A stretch of DNA of 64,000 nucleotides. Source: Bathymodiolus brooksi (Eukaryota > Mollusca > Bivalvia > Mytilida > Modiolidae). The translations under genes and the position numbers were made by a program. The DNA lies in NCBI GenBank assembly GCA_963680875.1, contig OY804588.1:79260829-79324828 (forward strand). Direction: 5' to 3'. Under the pieces are notes generated by a model. That model did not search any database, was not told the origin of the DNA, and saw nothing but the letters and a program-made list of their open reading frames with translations. Shown here piece after piece: positions 33,733-44,637 of this stretch (position 1 is the stretch's first letter; every line of letters starts with the position of its first letter).

Positions 33733-34796
33733 ATGTACACAACAACTACCAACAACCAACAGTTCCTGCAATACGACAACGGCCAGAATGCAGAAAACAG
33801 AATGTTAGTCTTCTACTCACCAGACAATTTGGAAAGATTAGCCAATGCCCAGACCTTCTTCATGGACGGTACCTTCTCTGTAGCTCTGCACCCATTTAAA
33901 CAGCTGTACACCATCCGGGTTCCATTCAAAGATTTAACAGTCACTGCAGTATATGCGTTCCTGCCAAATAAATGTCAAGATAATTACAGGGAACTCTTCC
34001 AGTCTATTGTTGACAACTGCCATGCCAGCAACTCAATGTCCAGACTATCATCACAGACTTTGAAGATGCAGTCCTTCGTGCAGTTACAGCTGTATTTGGT
34101 CGCCACATCAACCACCAGGGCTGTTTCTACCACCTGACACAAGCATCATGGCGAAAGATACAGCAGCTTGGTTTGGTGCCTCTCTACAACAACGACGACG
34201 ACTTTAGACTGTTCTGTGGTATGATGGAAGGTCTTGCCTTTTTACCAGTACCTGATTTGACCAATGGTATTCATCTGCTTAGAACACTATGCCTTGATGA
34301 CCCACCAGAGGCAGCTGAGCTCCTAGATTACTTTGATTCAATTTACATTAGACTTAGACAACAGACTCCAGCACAAAATCAAGCAGTCCGTCTGGTCTTA
34401 GGACGCAGCCCACCTATGTTTCCACCAGCCATTTGGAACGTACATGATGCCACAGTCAACGGTGATGCCAGAACCAACAACATGTGCGAGGGCTGGAACA
34501 ACAAGTTCTTCAACCTGGTAAGACATGCCCATCCGTCTATATGGCATGTAATCGAGTGGTGTCGAAAGGAAGAAGCTACTGTCCGTACTATTATCCAGCA
34601 AGATGCGTATTTTAACCCACCAGTTAAGCGTACTCAACAGAGACATGCTCAGCTCCAGGATCCCGGAGCGTTTACAGAACCTATGCAGAGACCTCACTAC
34701 TGGCCAGAAGACCATTGCCGAATTCTTGTGTGGAGTTGGGTGGAACATCAGACTCAATCACCAACATTAGTGCTTAAGAGACAATTGACATTATGA
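33733..34796 (+). pseudogene. Mutator-like (MULE) transposase, one frameshift
   Basis: The first frame (ATG 33733, open upstream to 33613) contains NNQQFLQYDNG and FFMDGTFSVALHPFKQLYTI. The second frame runs from about 34040 to the stop at 34796 with ITDFEDAVLRAV, GCFYHLTQASWRKIQQLGL and NNMCEGWNNKFF. This is the core of the MULE transposase domain, an RNase-H-like fold that cuts and pastes DNA. The conserved acidic residues fall at the D of MDGTF (33864), the D of ITDFED (34056) and the E of CEGWNN (34488); whether each is catalytic is inferred. A single frameshift near 34035 separates the first from the second. No N-terminal FLYWCH or zinc finger is seen. Confidence 0.8.
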
Positions 34797-34799
34797 ACA

Positions 34800-35204
34800 T
34801 TTACAATTTTAAACTGGAAATATTCAATGTTTGTATGTTCATCATTATATCATTATGATTTGATATATTTCATATGTTATCTGTTTTATGACTTATAAAT
34901 GCTCCAATCATTGATGTGATTAATTAAATGTAAATGTTAATTCATTGATTTTTTTTTAATTTTTAATATTTTCTAATTAGAAAGAGTTGGATGGGTGAAT
35001 ATCAATGAGTCAAATTTTGGTTCTCATATATCAAGGTCTCTATAAGAATCATTCCTTTATAATTAGAAGGAGTTGGGGTTGAATACATATCAATGAGACA
35101 TCAATCGAATTTGGTTCTCAATCAAGGTCTTGAATAAATATCAAAACAAAAACAAAACAAAAAACACACACAAACGTCAAAAGCAAAACAAAAATAGTTA
35201 TACA
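34800..35204. other. 3' flank of the MULE transposase
   Basis: AT-rich. A 45-bp block (GAGTTGGATGGGTGAATATC, then 'CAAATTTTGGTTCTC') is repeated with changes at about 34984 and 35070. No gene is visible. Confidence 0.5.
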
Positions 35205-35267
35205 CACTGTGACTTTCCAGGGTATAGTAAATGTGAAAAAAATATATTGTGACTTTTTTTTCTACCG
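35205..35267 (-). repeat. Mutator-like element end (opposite orientation)
   Basis: ACACTGTGACTTTCCAGGGT, then 'ATAGTAAATGTG', then TTGTGACTTTTTTTCTACC. It is the inverted counterpart of the GGTAAAC..AAAGTCACA ends and the first such site downstream of the transposase. A near twin lies at 53100-53165. I could not match TSDs with either upstream end. Confidence 0.6.
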
Positions 35268-35662
35268 ACGCAACACATACTTGCGATATTATATTGAACA
35301 CAGACACGATATCAATATTAATTCCATACAGTCAATGATAAACAAAAAATCGTGAACGTAAAAGTTTCCCCCCAAAAAAGGAAAACAATTCGGTTTATTA
35401 TTTTCGTGAACGGATTTCGCTATACAGTTGCGATATTGTTGAACACAGGACTAATTTAATGATTTCTACCTCACATGGCTTATTGAATTTGCAGGCAACT
35501 ATACCATCGGCAATATCCAGGTTAGTTATGCTGCTGCTCTGCCAGTTTCCATCGTTGAGCGTTCATGATTCTGCTGTCCGCACCAACTATTTATATTTGA
35601 AATCCATATGAAAGGAAATAAAAAAGAAAAGCTAGCTGCATATTATTATGTTGCTTTATTGT

Positions 35663-35829
35663 GGAGCCCAGTAACTGACATCAGAATTTTAATTTCGTTT
35701 ATACGAAATAGTTTACGGAGCCCGTTTTTTATTTCGTTTATAGATATTTTGTTTAATTTAGTTTATGCGAAATACTATTTCGTGTAACGTCATAAAAATA
35801 TTTATCATGTCAGTTAACGGGCTCCGTAC
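35663..35829. mobile_element. Small MITE with GGAGCCC ends
   Basis: Starts GGAGCCCAGTAACTGACAT; the complementary ATGTCAGTTAACGGGCTCC is followed by GTAC at the right end. TTTATTGT flanks it (35655-35662, 35830-35837), a probable 8-bp TSD. The inside is rich in TTTCGTTTATACGAAA-type inverted repeats. Confidence 0.55.
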
Positions 35830-36468
35830 TTTATTGTTACTCATCAAAAAAGAATAAATTCTAATTAAGAAAGAAGCGTCTTTTAATTCCATAATATTAA
35901 TGTTTTAAAAAGAAACCATCATAAAGAAAGATAATTAAAAAGTTGACATGCGTTGAAATAATTATTAAACAACAAACAAATACTTTATTATCCCCAGACA
36001 CAATACAGTGTACAACATAAATACATGTACATGTAAACTCAATACATTGAAATTGACAATAGCAGTTAGAAATTTACAACAATATACAAACAGAGTAGCT
36101 TGACTCGAACAACGTCACGTGCAGTTCGTGGCAAGAGTGTAAACATTTATACTACACGTGGCAGTATATACAATTATGTACTTTGTAAAGTGTTGTTAAG
36201 TTTTCATTTATTTGTGTGGGATTACATATTTTAAAGTATGCAGGGTAAGTACTATTTTTTTAAATTATTAGTTTAATTCCACGTTCTTGTGAGTAAAAAA
36301 AGAAAAGAAAAAGAAAGATACAATTATGGTGCAATGAATTATGCCTAAACATATAAAATGTGCTAAAACATTGGAACCATGAATATAAAACTGAAAAGGA
36401 TATTACCAATTTACAAATATTTAATAATTTTTCTAATGAATCCACATATTTTAAGATACAACGTTACA

Positions 36469-38162
36469 TTACATAGTGATAACATCCGGGATAAATTTTA
36501 TTCGTAGTTCACTAATTTGTGGATATGAACAAATAAATAAATAATGAAATTCATTTCTAATTTCTAGGTTACATAAATGACATTTCCTGATTTGTTTCAG
36601 AATATTTGCCCATATACCAGTTTCGATAGGAAGTTTCAAATTCGAGCATCTCAGTTTACACATATATATTCTATCAGATGGGTGTAACCACAGGGGCTAG
36701 GTGCGTCCGAAAAAAACAAAACAAAAAACTATATAATACTACAAGGGGGCGAACTCACTTGCTTCCATTTTTTTAAGTCGTCGTGTTAAATTGATCGTAA
36801 CTTCGGAACGCCTTAATATTTTCAAAGAATGTTTTCACCAGTCGAAAGTCAAGTAATTTTCCTTTCCAAAGAGACCCCAATTGTTAGTGCAAAATGACTC
36901 GTTTACGCATGGGAAAGTCTGTACACAGATGGGAAGTGGTCAACCCAACAGATGTACGACATCGGATTTTTACGCCGTTTTGTTTTGGTTCGTGTATGAT
37001 ACCTCAGCAGTTCGGAGGCCTACACTAACAATTGGAGTCTCTTTGGAAGGGAAAATTACTTGACTTTCGACTGGTGAAAACATATTTTGAAAATATTAAG
37101 GCGTTCAGAAGTTACGATCAATTTAACACGACGACTTAAAAACAAATGGAAGCAAATGAGTTCGCCCCCTTGTAGTATTATATAGTAAAAAAAAAATCTT
37201 TTTTTTTCGGGCGCACCTAGCCCCTGTGGGTGTAACCTAATAAGATAAGGTTCTAGCTTAGATTCGGTTTTGAAAATACCATAAAATTCACCTCGTGAAG
37301 AACCAATGCTGAATATACTGGTCTAAAAACTTTTGTTTTAGAACAGACTTTAATACATTTCTATTCATATGTATCTGATCATTCCAAATGAAACTAAGTC
37401 CACACTCATCAAAGATTGATTTGACGTATGTAATCCATTTAAAATGTATGGGATTGCTTTGATGAAGTTTGAACATAAGTCTATACATGATACTGGAAAG
37501 TTTATTATTATTACATAACATGTTATTCCAAAATGTAGCCATTCTCAACTTACTAATAATTTCAACAGGAAAACGGCCAATTTCACCGTAGCCATGACAT
37601 TTGGTGTAGTGTTTCTTATGTTTAGAATTCTTTTACAATATTGCAAATGCATTTTTTCTATGCCCTGTTTATTTTCAAATCCCCATACTTCACAAGAGTA
37701 AACTAAAATAGGAGTAATAAGTGAGTCAAATAGCTTTAATTGTACGTCAATCGGGATGGCTAAGTTTCTTATTTTTCTGTATAAAGCATATAATGCTTTA
37801 TTTGCCTGATCTAACAATTCAAGTTCTTTCGAGCTGTACAAAAATTTCCATTATAATTAAATATAACCCCTAGGTATGAGTACGAATCTTGTAAAGCTAT
37901 AGCCTGACCACATATTTTAAAAAACAACATTAGTTTTATATTTCTTTTTGCTAAGCACTACAATTTTTGTCTTATTCGTATTTAGTGAGTTTCCAATTAC
38001 GGACCAAATGTTACAATACTTTTCAAAAACTGATAGTGCCTCTTGAAAGCCTTCTGTCGATTCAGATAAAATTACAGTGTCATCTGCATAAAGTATTATA
38101 AATATTTTTAAATAACATGCAACTGTGTCTTGACATCTTATTAGATATTTGCTCAAGATCAC
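36469..38162 (-). pseudogene. Non-LTR retrotransposon (LINE) reverse transcriptase relic
   Basis: Reading leftwards from 38162: a reverse-transcriptase piece with the catalytic FIILYADDTVILSES motif, then a short YSYLGV piece near 37870. Next comes the thumb and C-terminal part with RNLAIPIDVQLKLFDSLITP and VYSCEVWGFEN (37545-37841), then 37288-37548. After the insertion at 36690-37227 comes a cysteine/histidine region (KLRCSNLKLPIETGIW and CHLCNLEIRNEFHYLFICS). Several frameshifts separate the pieces. The endonuclease part is missing, as in 5'-truncated LINE copies. The clade is not certain. Confidence 0.8.
36690..37227. mobile_element. 538-bp foldback element inserted in the LINE
   Basis: Arms of about 200 bp run from ACAGGGGCTAGGTGCG to its complement 'GCACCTAGCCCCTGT'. 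The perfect 10-bp direct repeat GGGTGTAACC flanks it (36680-36689, 37228-37237). Long arms and a 9-10-bp TSD suggest a Mutator-type non-autonomous element. It interrupts the LINE frame, so it is younger than the LINE. Confidence 0.85.
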
Positions 38163-39486
38163 TGATATTATTTTCCAAGAAAAAGGTTTCCAAGTCGTTC
38201 AAAAACAATGAGAACAGAAATATCCAATTACGAATTATACCTCAAAAGACGGCATTGTCATAATTTGGTCTTAGTTTATGGTACTAGGATGTGCTTTGCA
38301 TAGTTTTGACCTTTTTATCTAAGACATCAGCAATGTTACATATCCGGGATATATCATGTACAATGAAAGAAGAACACAGGATTTACACAGACATCCTGTT
38401 CTTTGTATTTGATCTCGATCTACTTTCATTATTTATTAGGTTTAAATAAAATACCTTGTCTTTTGTATGAACAATTATTTATATACACGACTATATCACT
38501 GTCGTCAAAGAGCTCCGGTCGGAATTGTTCTGTCATCTTCCGGTACAAGCCAATTTGGCATGTTTGACATACAGGCGACGACAAAATGTAAGTATTATGA
38601 TCATATAGTTTTATCATATCTTGAATCCAGAAGATGTCGTTATCGGTCGATTATTTTTGCTTGTTTTTACCTATATGTTTCTGTGGTTAACTTAATAGAT
38701 TACTCAGATATAGATAAAATGATGGACATAAACAATGAAAAATGCTAATAATGAGATTGAAATCATCAAATAAAGCTATAAAAAGTAGTCTATATGTGTA
38801 ATTAAAGTACACAAACCCTTTGTAATGCTTATATACATGATAGTTTGCACTGGCGTGCCACCATGAATAGTTTTAGACTTGCTACAGTAAAAAACACGAT
38901 GCTTGTTTACGTACATTCGTTCCGGCTCTGTCAGCCACTACTTTCCGGTTGGGTCCCAAAAAAAAAATTTCAGTAGAATTTTGTCTATGTAAAAAATTGA
39001 AAGAATAGCGAAAACAGCTCAATATCACAATTATGTTTCCTTTTTGTAATTTATTTAAGGTTCATTATAACACTTGTCAAGGACTTGCAAATTGATAAAA
39101 AGAAAAAACAAAAAATTGTCTTCAATGAATAAAAGTTGTGATAAAAAAACCAAAAGCACATAGTCAAAATATTTTACATCTGGATGTTTTGTATAACATT
39201 AAAAGAAAGAAATACCAAACGGTTGGTGCAGAATTGGCATTCGCCAAGTCACCTTCGACAGAAGGGTCATGATTTTGTATAGAACTTATAATTCGTTTTC
39301 TTTATTTGCTATGCAGTTAGATTATTGCAATATTCAAAGAGTGTTTGAACAAAAGTAGGAACTCTCACTGTTTATATAGATATCAAGTAACTCTTATTGT
39401 TTTGGATTAATTTTTGTTTTGAAATAATATATTGAAGGACAATAAGAAATTTTGATTAAAAAAATAATAAAAAGAAAATAAAAATA

Positions 39487-39691
39487 GGGAACTACATCGG
39501 TAGCGTAATGGTTAGCGTGCTCGTCTCGAGTGTGATAGATTGTGGGTACGAACTGCGGTCTTGTCAAACAAAAGAATATAAAATTGGTATTTGTTGCTTC
39601 TCCACTAAGAACACAGCATTAAGGAGAAAGAGCAAAGACTGGCTGGCTCGGAATTAGAATAATGTGTCCGAGTGGAGCGACATATCTACCC
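39487..39691 (+). repeat. tRNA-derived SINE inside copy L
   Basis: A-box-like TAGCGTAATGGTTAGCG and B-box-like GGGTACGAACTGC are followed by a body with 'AAAGACTGGCTGGCTCGGAA' and 'TCCGAGTGGAGCGACATAT'. The same SINE sits in copy R at 59148-59352 in the other orientation, so it was present before the copies separated. Confidence 0.7.
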
Positions 39692-41890
39692 AATGAACAT
39701 AAATTGGCATAAAAACCATATAAAACACATACTTATTCTATATCAATCTTTAGTCTCAATTATTTTGTATAATGGTTTCTCAAGCAATGCAACTGATATA
39801 AATGACGTTTTGTGCAAAATATTGGGTTACTGGTAGTTGTAGTTTTTCTTAAAAGCTATTTCTTATGAAAAATTCTCAATATTTTTGTCCAATCTACCTG
39901 ATAAAGTTTTCATTATCAAAATAATAATGAATATTTTTACTTAAAACAGCAAAATTTTCAAACTTTAAAGATAAGTAGCCATTTGTAAAAAAATAATAAC
40001 ATTGATTCTTTGAACATCGCAAAATAATTGGTTGTAGAAAAAACATTTTTTTCTATTTTTGTTGCACTCCTGACATTTTATAAATTTATAATAAGGAAAA
40101 AAAAGAAGAAAATATCACATTTTAAAATGCCAACATTGAACAGTGATGTTACTGTTAACTCATACAATAATATTTACCTGTTTTCAATGAAATATTTGTA
40201 CAGAAATGACAGTATTTGGAAATTTGTAACAATTGTTTGCCATACCACTTCTTTAATACCCAGTTTTAGCAGCAATATTTGTAATTATGTACATTTGAAA
40301 ACTTGTATTATACCACTCTAATATATTAGATAAATCATAAATAAATAATTAGAATATTTTTATAGGCTAGAAAAGGCAATTTATTAGAAATTATCATTAT
40401 TTTATCAATGGTACTATTTCATCAGGATATTTTGCACTCCTGACATTATATTGCCATCAAGAAAAAGAAGAGTTATTAACTTAAAAACAATTCACAGGGG
40501 AAAAAATCAGTTGGTGTTCTTTCAAGCATTAGTTTTACCAAGTATTAATGATGATTGTTTCTTAAAGTAATAGTTTTCTAGTTATTTGTAACTTGTTTAC
40601 AGCCATACTTCTCGAAAATTCCAACTTATTTTTGAAATATACTATACAAAAACATTTAAAACATGTATTAATCTAAATTAATATTGAAAATAGATGTCTA
40701 ATGTACAATTACAAGTATTTTGTGGATACTTAGAAAATTAATTATATCAAATTTCAAATTTCAATGATTTTTAAATATTTACGTCAGGAGTGCAACATTT
40801 ACATGATTAATCATAAATTATCTATAAGAAAATAGATAAATGCATTTATCATAAACTTTATCAAGTCAATTAATCTCCAATAGCTAATGAACATAGAAAA
40901 CATATTCCCTTGTCAGAGAATATCTAGTATTAATACCTAATATATATTAAAGTATGAGACCATTTAAAATGAACAAAAATGCTTTATTACTTATTACATC
41001 AAATTAAAAGCACATAAAATGCTATTGGCACTTTTAATTTTTTCAAACATTATTCTAAACTTGACAGAATCTCACTTTATTTAAATCATCCATATAAAAA
41101 GCTATAATTTAGACTGTGTAGAAGATCACTTAAAACTAGTAGCACTCCTGACATGAATCAAATGCTTCTGTGAGAGATATGTTATGTATCTCAAACAGGT
41201 AAATTGGTTTTATCTGTTCTCTTCGTCAGTGTCTGTTGAAATAGAAAGACAAATGTGATTTTAGTTACATTTAAAAGAAAATATGTCTAAGAAAATATCA
41301 AATGTTGCACTCCTGACATTTGAGGGTGCTGCCTTTAATGTGACATTCTTGGCCTTACTACTGATTTTAGTGTATCCTTTCACTATGGTCTTGAAGCAGC
41401 AATGATGTATTAAGATTTATTTATACCCCATATCTTTGAAAACTAAAAGACAACATTTCTACAATGTAATATAGGAAAAATCGCATAAATGTTTGTTGCA
41501 CTCCTGACTAGGTACATCTTTTTTACAAAGCCATATTTTTATGCAATAATAAATGTGAAGCATGATCTATTGCTATCTTAAAGTATATCAACATATCAAA
41601 GTTTGTGATGAAATAGATTTTGATAACATATTGTTTGATTTAGCACTGTGGTAGGTTGTTGAAAATAATAAGGATAATTAAAGTGTCACAAAAAAGGGTT
41701 GCACTCCTGACAATTTTGACATGTTTTTTGGACATTTTTTTTTGGTTATTCTAGATATCTTAAAGATTTTTTGCAGTAACAAACATCAAATCATTACAGA
41801 TCTTTTGAACTATTTAGATCCAATAAATTCATAAAAATGAGTAAATTAGACAACTATAGCAGTAGGAGCCATTTTTTTTTAAAACTGCCC
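39692..41890 (-). mobile_element. Nested TTAA element, copy L (one end deleted)
   Basis: It corresponds to 56571-58934 of copy R. Its right end here is AAACTGCCC followed by TTAA (41891-41894); the other end, about 165 bp, was lost in a deletion that also removed part of the surrounding repeat. It contains seven copies of GTTGCACTCCTGACA or a one-base variant: starts 40061, 40431, 40783 (reverse), 41139, 41304, 41495, 41698. It has no credible coding sequence; a 97-codon frame at 40028 is not preserved as a protein in copy R. Confidence 0.75.
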
Positions 41891-41922
41891 TTAACAAACA
41901 TGGTCGCCACAAGCGATTCTTG

Positions 41923-42266
41923 CAATCGTAACTACTCGGCTATTCTCGCTACCCTACAAATAACCTCGGACGTAGATAGTAGAAATTCTTCTTAAATTGT
42001 TTGCCGGAAGTTAAGTTAAGCTAAGCCGCACAAAAATATAGTCCACGAAAATCCAATATGGAAGACATACTAAATAAAATCTAATCATGCAAAACTAATT
42101 AAAACTAACTTTTATCCATGAAAATAATTGAAATATAGAAAATTGTTTAAAATATAACTTTATCAAACTTTCATGTAACTGACATGTGAAAAGTAGTGCG
42201 ATTTATACGCCTAATGCATACGAGGTTATTTGTAGGGTAGCGAGAATGGCCGAGTAGTTACGATTG
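41923..42266. mobile_element. 344-bp MITE nested in copy L
   Basis: TIRs of about 45 bp (CAATCGTAACTACTCGGC to its complement 'GGCCGAGTAGTTACGATTG'). Flanks GCGATTCTTG (41913-41922) and GCTATTCTTG (42267-42276) are a 10-bp TSD with one change, fitting a Mutator-type MITE. The same insertion is present in copy R at 56193-56538. Confidence 0.8.
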
Positions 42267-42600
42267 GCTATTCTTGTTTCTGATTGGCAGATGTAAAAAA
42301 AAATCTTCTCTTCTCAAACTGCTTAGCCAAATGAACCGAAACTTGGTAGGAAGCAACTATGGAAGGTCTCCTAAAAAGATTGCACATTTCATCCCGATCC
42401 GTTGGCAAACATGTTCGCCACAGACAATTCTTGTTTCTGATTGGCCGATTTCTAACAATCTTCTCTTCTCAAACTGCTTAGCCAAATGAGCCGAACTTTT
42501 TAATGGGAAGCACCTATAGAAGGTTCTGTCTGTATTAAGTTTCCTCAAAGCAGAATGAAAAGTGAACGACATAGGCTCAGACCACTGAGCCTCTATTTTC
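42267..42600 (-). repeat. 150-bp-unit repeat inside copy L
   Basis: About two antisense units (GATTGGCCGATTTCTAACAA, 'CAAATGAACCGAAACTTGG') ending in GGCTCAGACCACTGAGCC. It is the same family as 5262-6243 and 55708-56182. The remaining unit piece after the TTAA element was deleted in this copy. Confidence 0.75.
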
Positions 42601-43852
42601 AGTGAGCAAAGCACGAACATTTGTCGTATTACAACTTGTAACGAACGTTGCATTAATCGAGTACACCTAACATTTTCTTTGTATGCAAACTGCCAAAAAT
42701 CGTCCGTGCGGAAAGGAATTCAATACTACAGCCTTTGTTAATTTGCTTATCTGTAATGTTAATGTAAACATTATACTGTGAAGAAACTTAAATATCGTAT
42801 TCATGAAGTTATTTCCACAGAGTGACTTACTTCGTTATCAACGAGTTTAAATTAAAATATTGCGTTACAAAAAGAATCTCCCACTACTCAATTGATGCGC
42901 CTGGACAACTACTTAAAGTGAGTGTAGCGTATTGAGCACCAATCGTGATGTCAGTGCCACAAAAAGCATTAACAAAAATCAAGTGTTCGCGACAGTAGCA
43001 ATTTAACATAGAAATAACGATTTTTTTATTGTTCAAAGTAGCTGAAATTAGCAGCCATGGCGAATATTCATACTATGGATCAGTATTTATCGCCTTTGAG
43101 ATATTTCATAATCATAGCTATTGTTAAATTGCAATATAATGCTCAATTACAATAAGATCAGTGGTATTTACATACTGACAAACCCGGTTATTTATAAATG
43201 ACCCAACCAGTTTGTATACATGTTTACATTTTGACCAAGCCGGATTTCAAAAACATCTGTTGACATCATGTTTTAGGGTATAACTAGTTACTAATTGACT
43301 TTTCATCAACAAAATAGTGTTTTTAAGTAAAATCAATCATTCATCAATATTTTTTTCTTTTTGGGCAACATTTAATTCATTCGTAAATGCAAGATATAGC
43401 GATATTTCAGTTGATTGTAATGATATTGAAGCCGGATTCCTTATAATTTATAGAAAAATCTAATTTTACACTGCAAAAATAAATGATATTTGGACAAAAA
43501 ATGAAATTAATAATAATAACAATCATAAAGCATCATAATTCAAAACATTATATACATAGTATATTTAAAAATACTTACGATAATTATCCGTGTCTGCTTT
43601 AAAAATATCGCTTTAAAATATCCCGGATGTTGACCAAACATTTTCGATCGGATCTCTTTGACGACAGTGTATATGGTTTAAAAGGAATATATTATTTGGT
43701 TCTATTATAAGCTTGTCTTATTATTTGTTATGTTAATTTGTCAAGTACGCACATGTGTTTACCAAGAAGCTAATTGTATTGATTGGTAAATTAGTACAAA
43801 TTGTAATATCATACCACTGTTTTTTTTCAATTGAATTCAAAGTTATTGTTAA

Positions 43853-43950
43853 CTCGAATAATACTGCACCCTCTATCGGCACTATCGCTGGATGAGGTAA
43901 TGTAGCGACCAGCGGAAGCGTAATATAACGACTGGATTATTCGGGTTAAG
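43853..43950. repeat. Small inverted repeat
   Basis: TAACTCGAATAAT (43853) returns as ATTATTCGGGTTA (43936). It may be a short MITE of about 100 bp. The surroundings up to 44400 are AT-rich with no gene. Confidence 0.5.
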
Positions 43951-44408
43951 TTATGGTCAATTAAATTACGGGATAGATATTCGCGAGTCCGATCTCTGGT
44001 GACGTTACGCGCGCTATTGGTGATACTTTGACTAAATAGAACATGAAATAAGTAAAACGAATATAGATTTTTTTTTAGATTGATGGATTTTTATTTCCGA
44101 TACATGCTTGTATAGGGAATTATACGAATAATTGTTTTATTATATTAGATTAGGTTTATTTTTGCTTTTGAAAACGAATTTATTGGAAGAAAACGTCGTT
44201 AACACACAATTTTCTCATGTAACGCGTTACAAATATCCGTATGTCTTTTACATTTTATGTTTTTCGGACCATTTTTTTTGTGAGACTGGAAGCAGAGTCA
44301 GCGTGTTCTATGACCCCATTAACGATTTCTGATTAAAGCAATGCTTGAAGAAAAAAATCGGTAAGTTTATGGAAAGAGAAGAATGTAACGCTGAAGGAAA
44401 AGCATCTG

Positions 44409-44600
44409 GGGTCCGTTGTTCAACTTGTCGTTACCTTAATTGCATGATTAGCCTTAATCAGTCGTTAAAAACTTAAACGAGTGATTAGCTAACGCAATGA
44501 TTAAATTCTGTTGCTCAACAATTTTTAATCATTGCGTTAACTAATCACTTGATTAAATTTTAATCATGTGATTAGCCAGTAATTAGTAATCAGTTTTCCC
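44409..44600. mobile_element. Possible Harbinger-type left end with hairpin
   Basis: GGGGTCCGTTGTTCAACTTG resembles the GGG..GTTG start of many PIF/Harbinger elements. It is followed by an inverted repeat with arms AGTGATTAGCTAACGCAATG and 'CATTGCGTTAACTAATCACT' at about 44479-44550. The Myb/SANT frame starts 40 bp further on, which fits the second gene of such elements. No right end or TSD is identified. Confidence 0.4.
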
Positions 44601-44637
44601 ACAATGCAAATGATAAAAGTGTACTTCCTGTATCAAT

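Larger units (their letters stand above)
38497..43669 (+). mobile_element. Large CACTGTCGTC element, copy L (5173 bp)
   Basis: Starts CACTGTCGTCAAAGAGCTCC and ends with the complement of CACTGTCGTCAAAGAGATCC. The two ends stay similar for about 47 bp, with CATCCGG/CTTCCGG at the inner edge. The 5-bp TSD TATAT flanks it exactly (38492-38496, 43670-43674). A second copy in inverted orientation is at 54637-60348. Both contain a tRNA-derived SINE, a TTAA element, a small MITE and the 150-bp-unit repeat. No transposase is seen, so it is non-autonomous. CAC ends with a 5-bp TSD are the signature of Transib and RAG-like transposons; CACTGTC matches six of seven positions of the CACWRTG pattern I recall for that group. 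Family membership is inference. Confidence 0.85.

Noticed and set aside
40028..40321. 97-codon frame in the TTAA element, with a counterpart in copy R (58134-58406)
   Set aside because: The counterpart differs by frame-changing and lysine-run differences, and composition is plain AT-rich; the shared motif here is a DNA motif.
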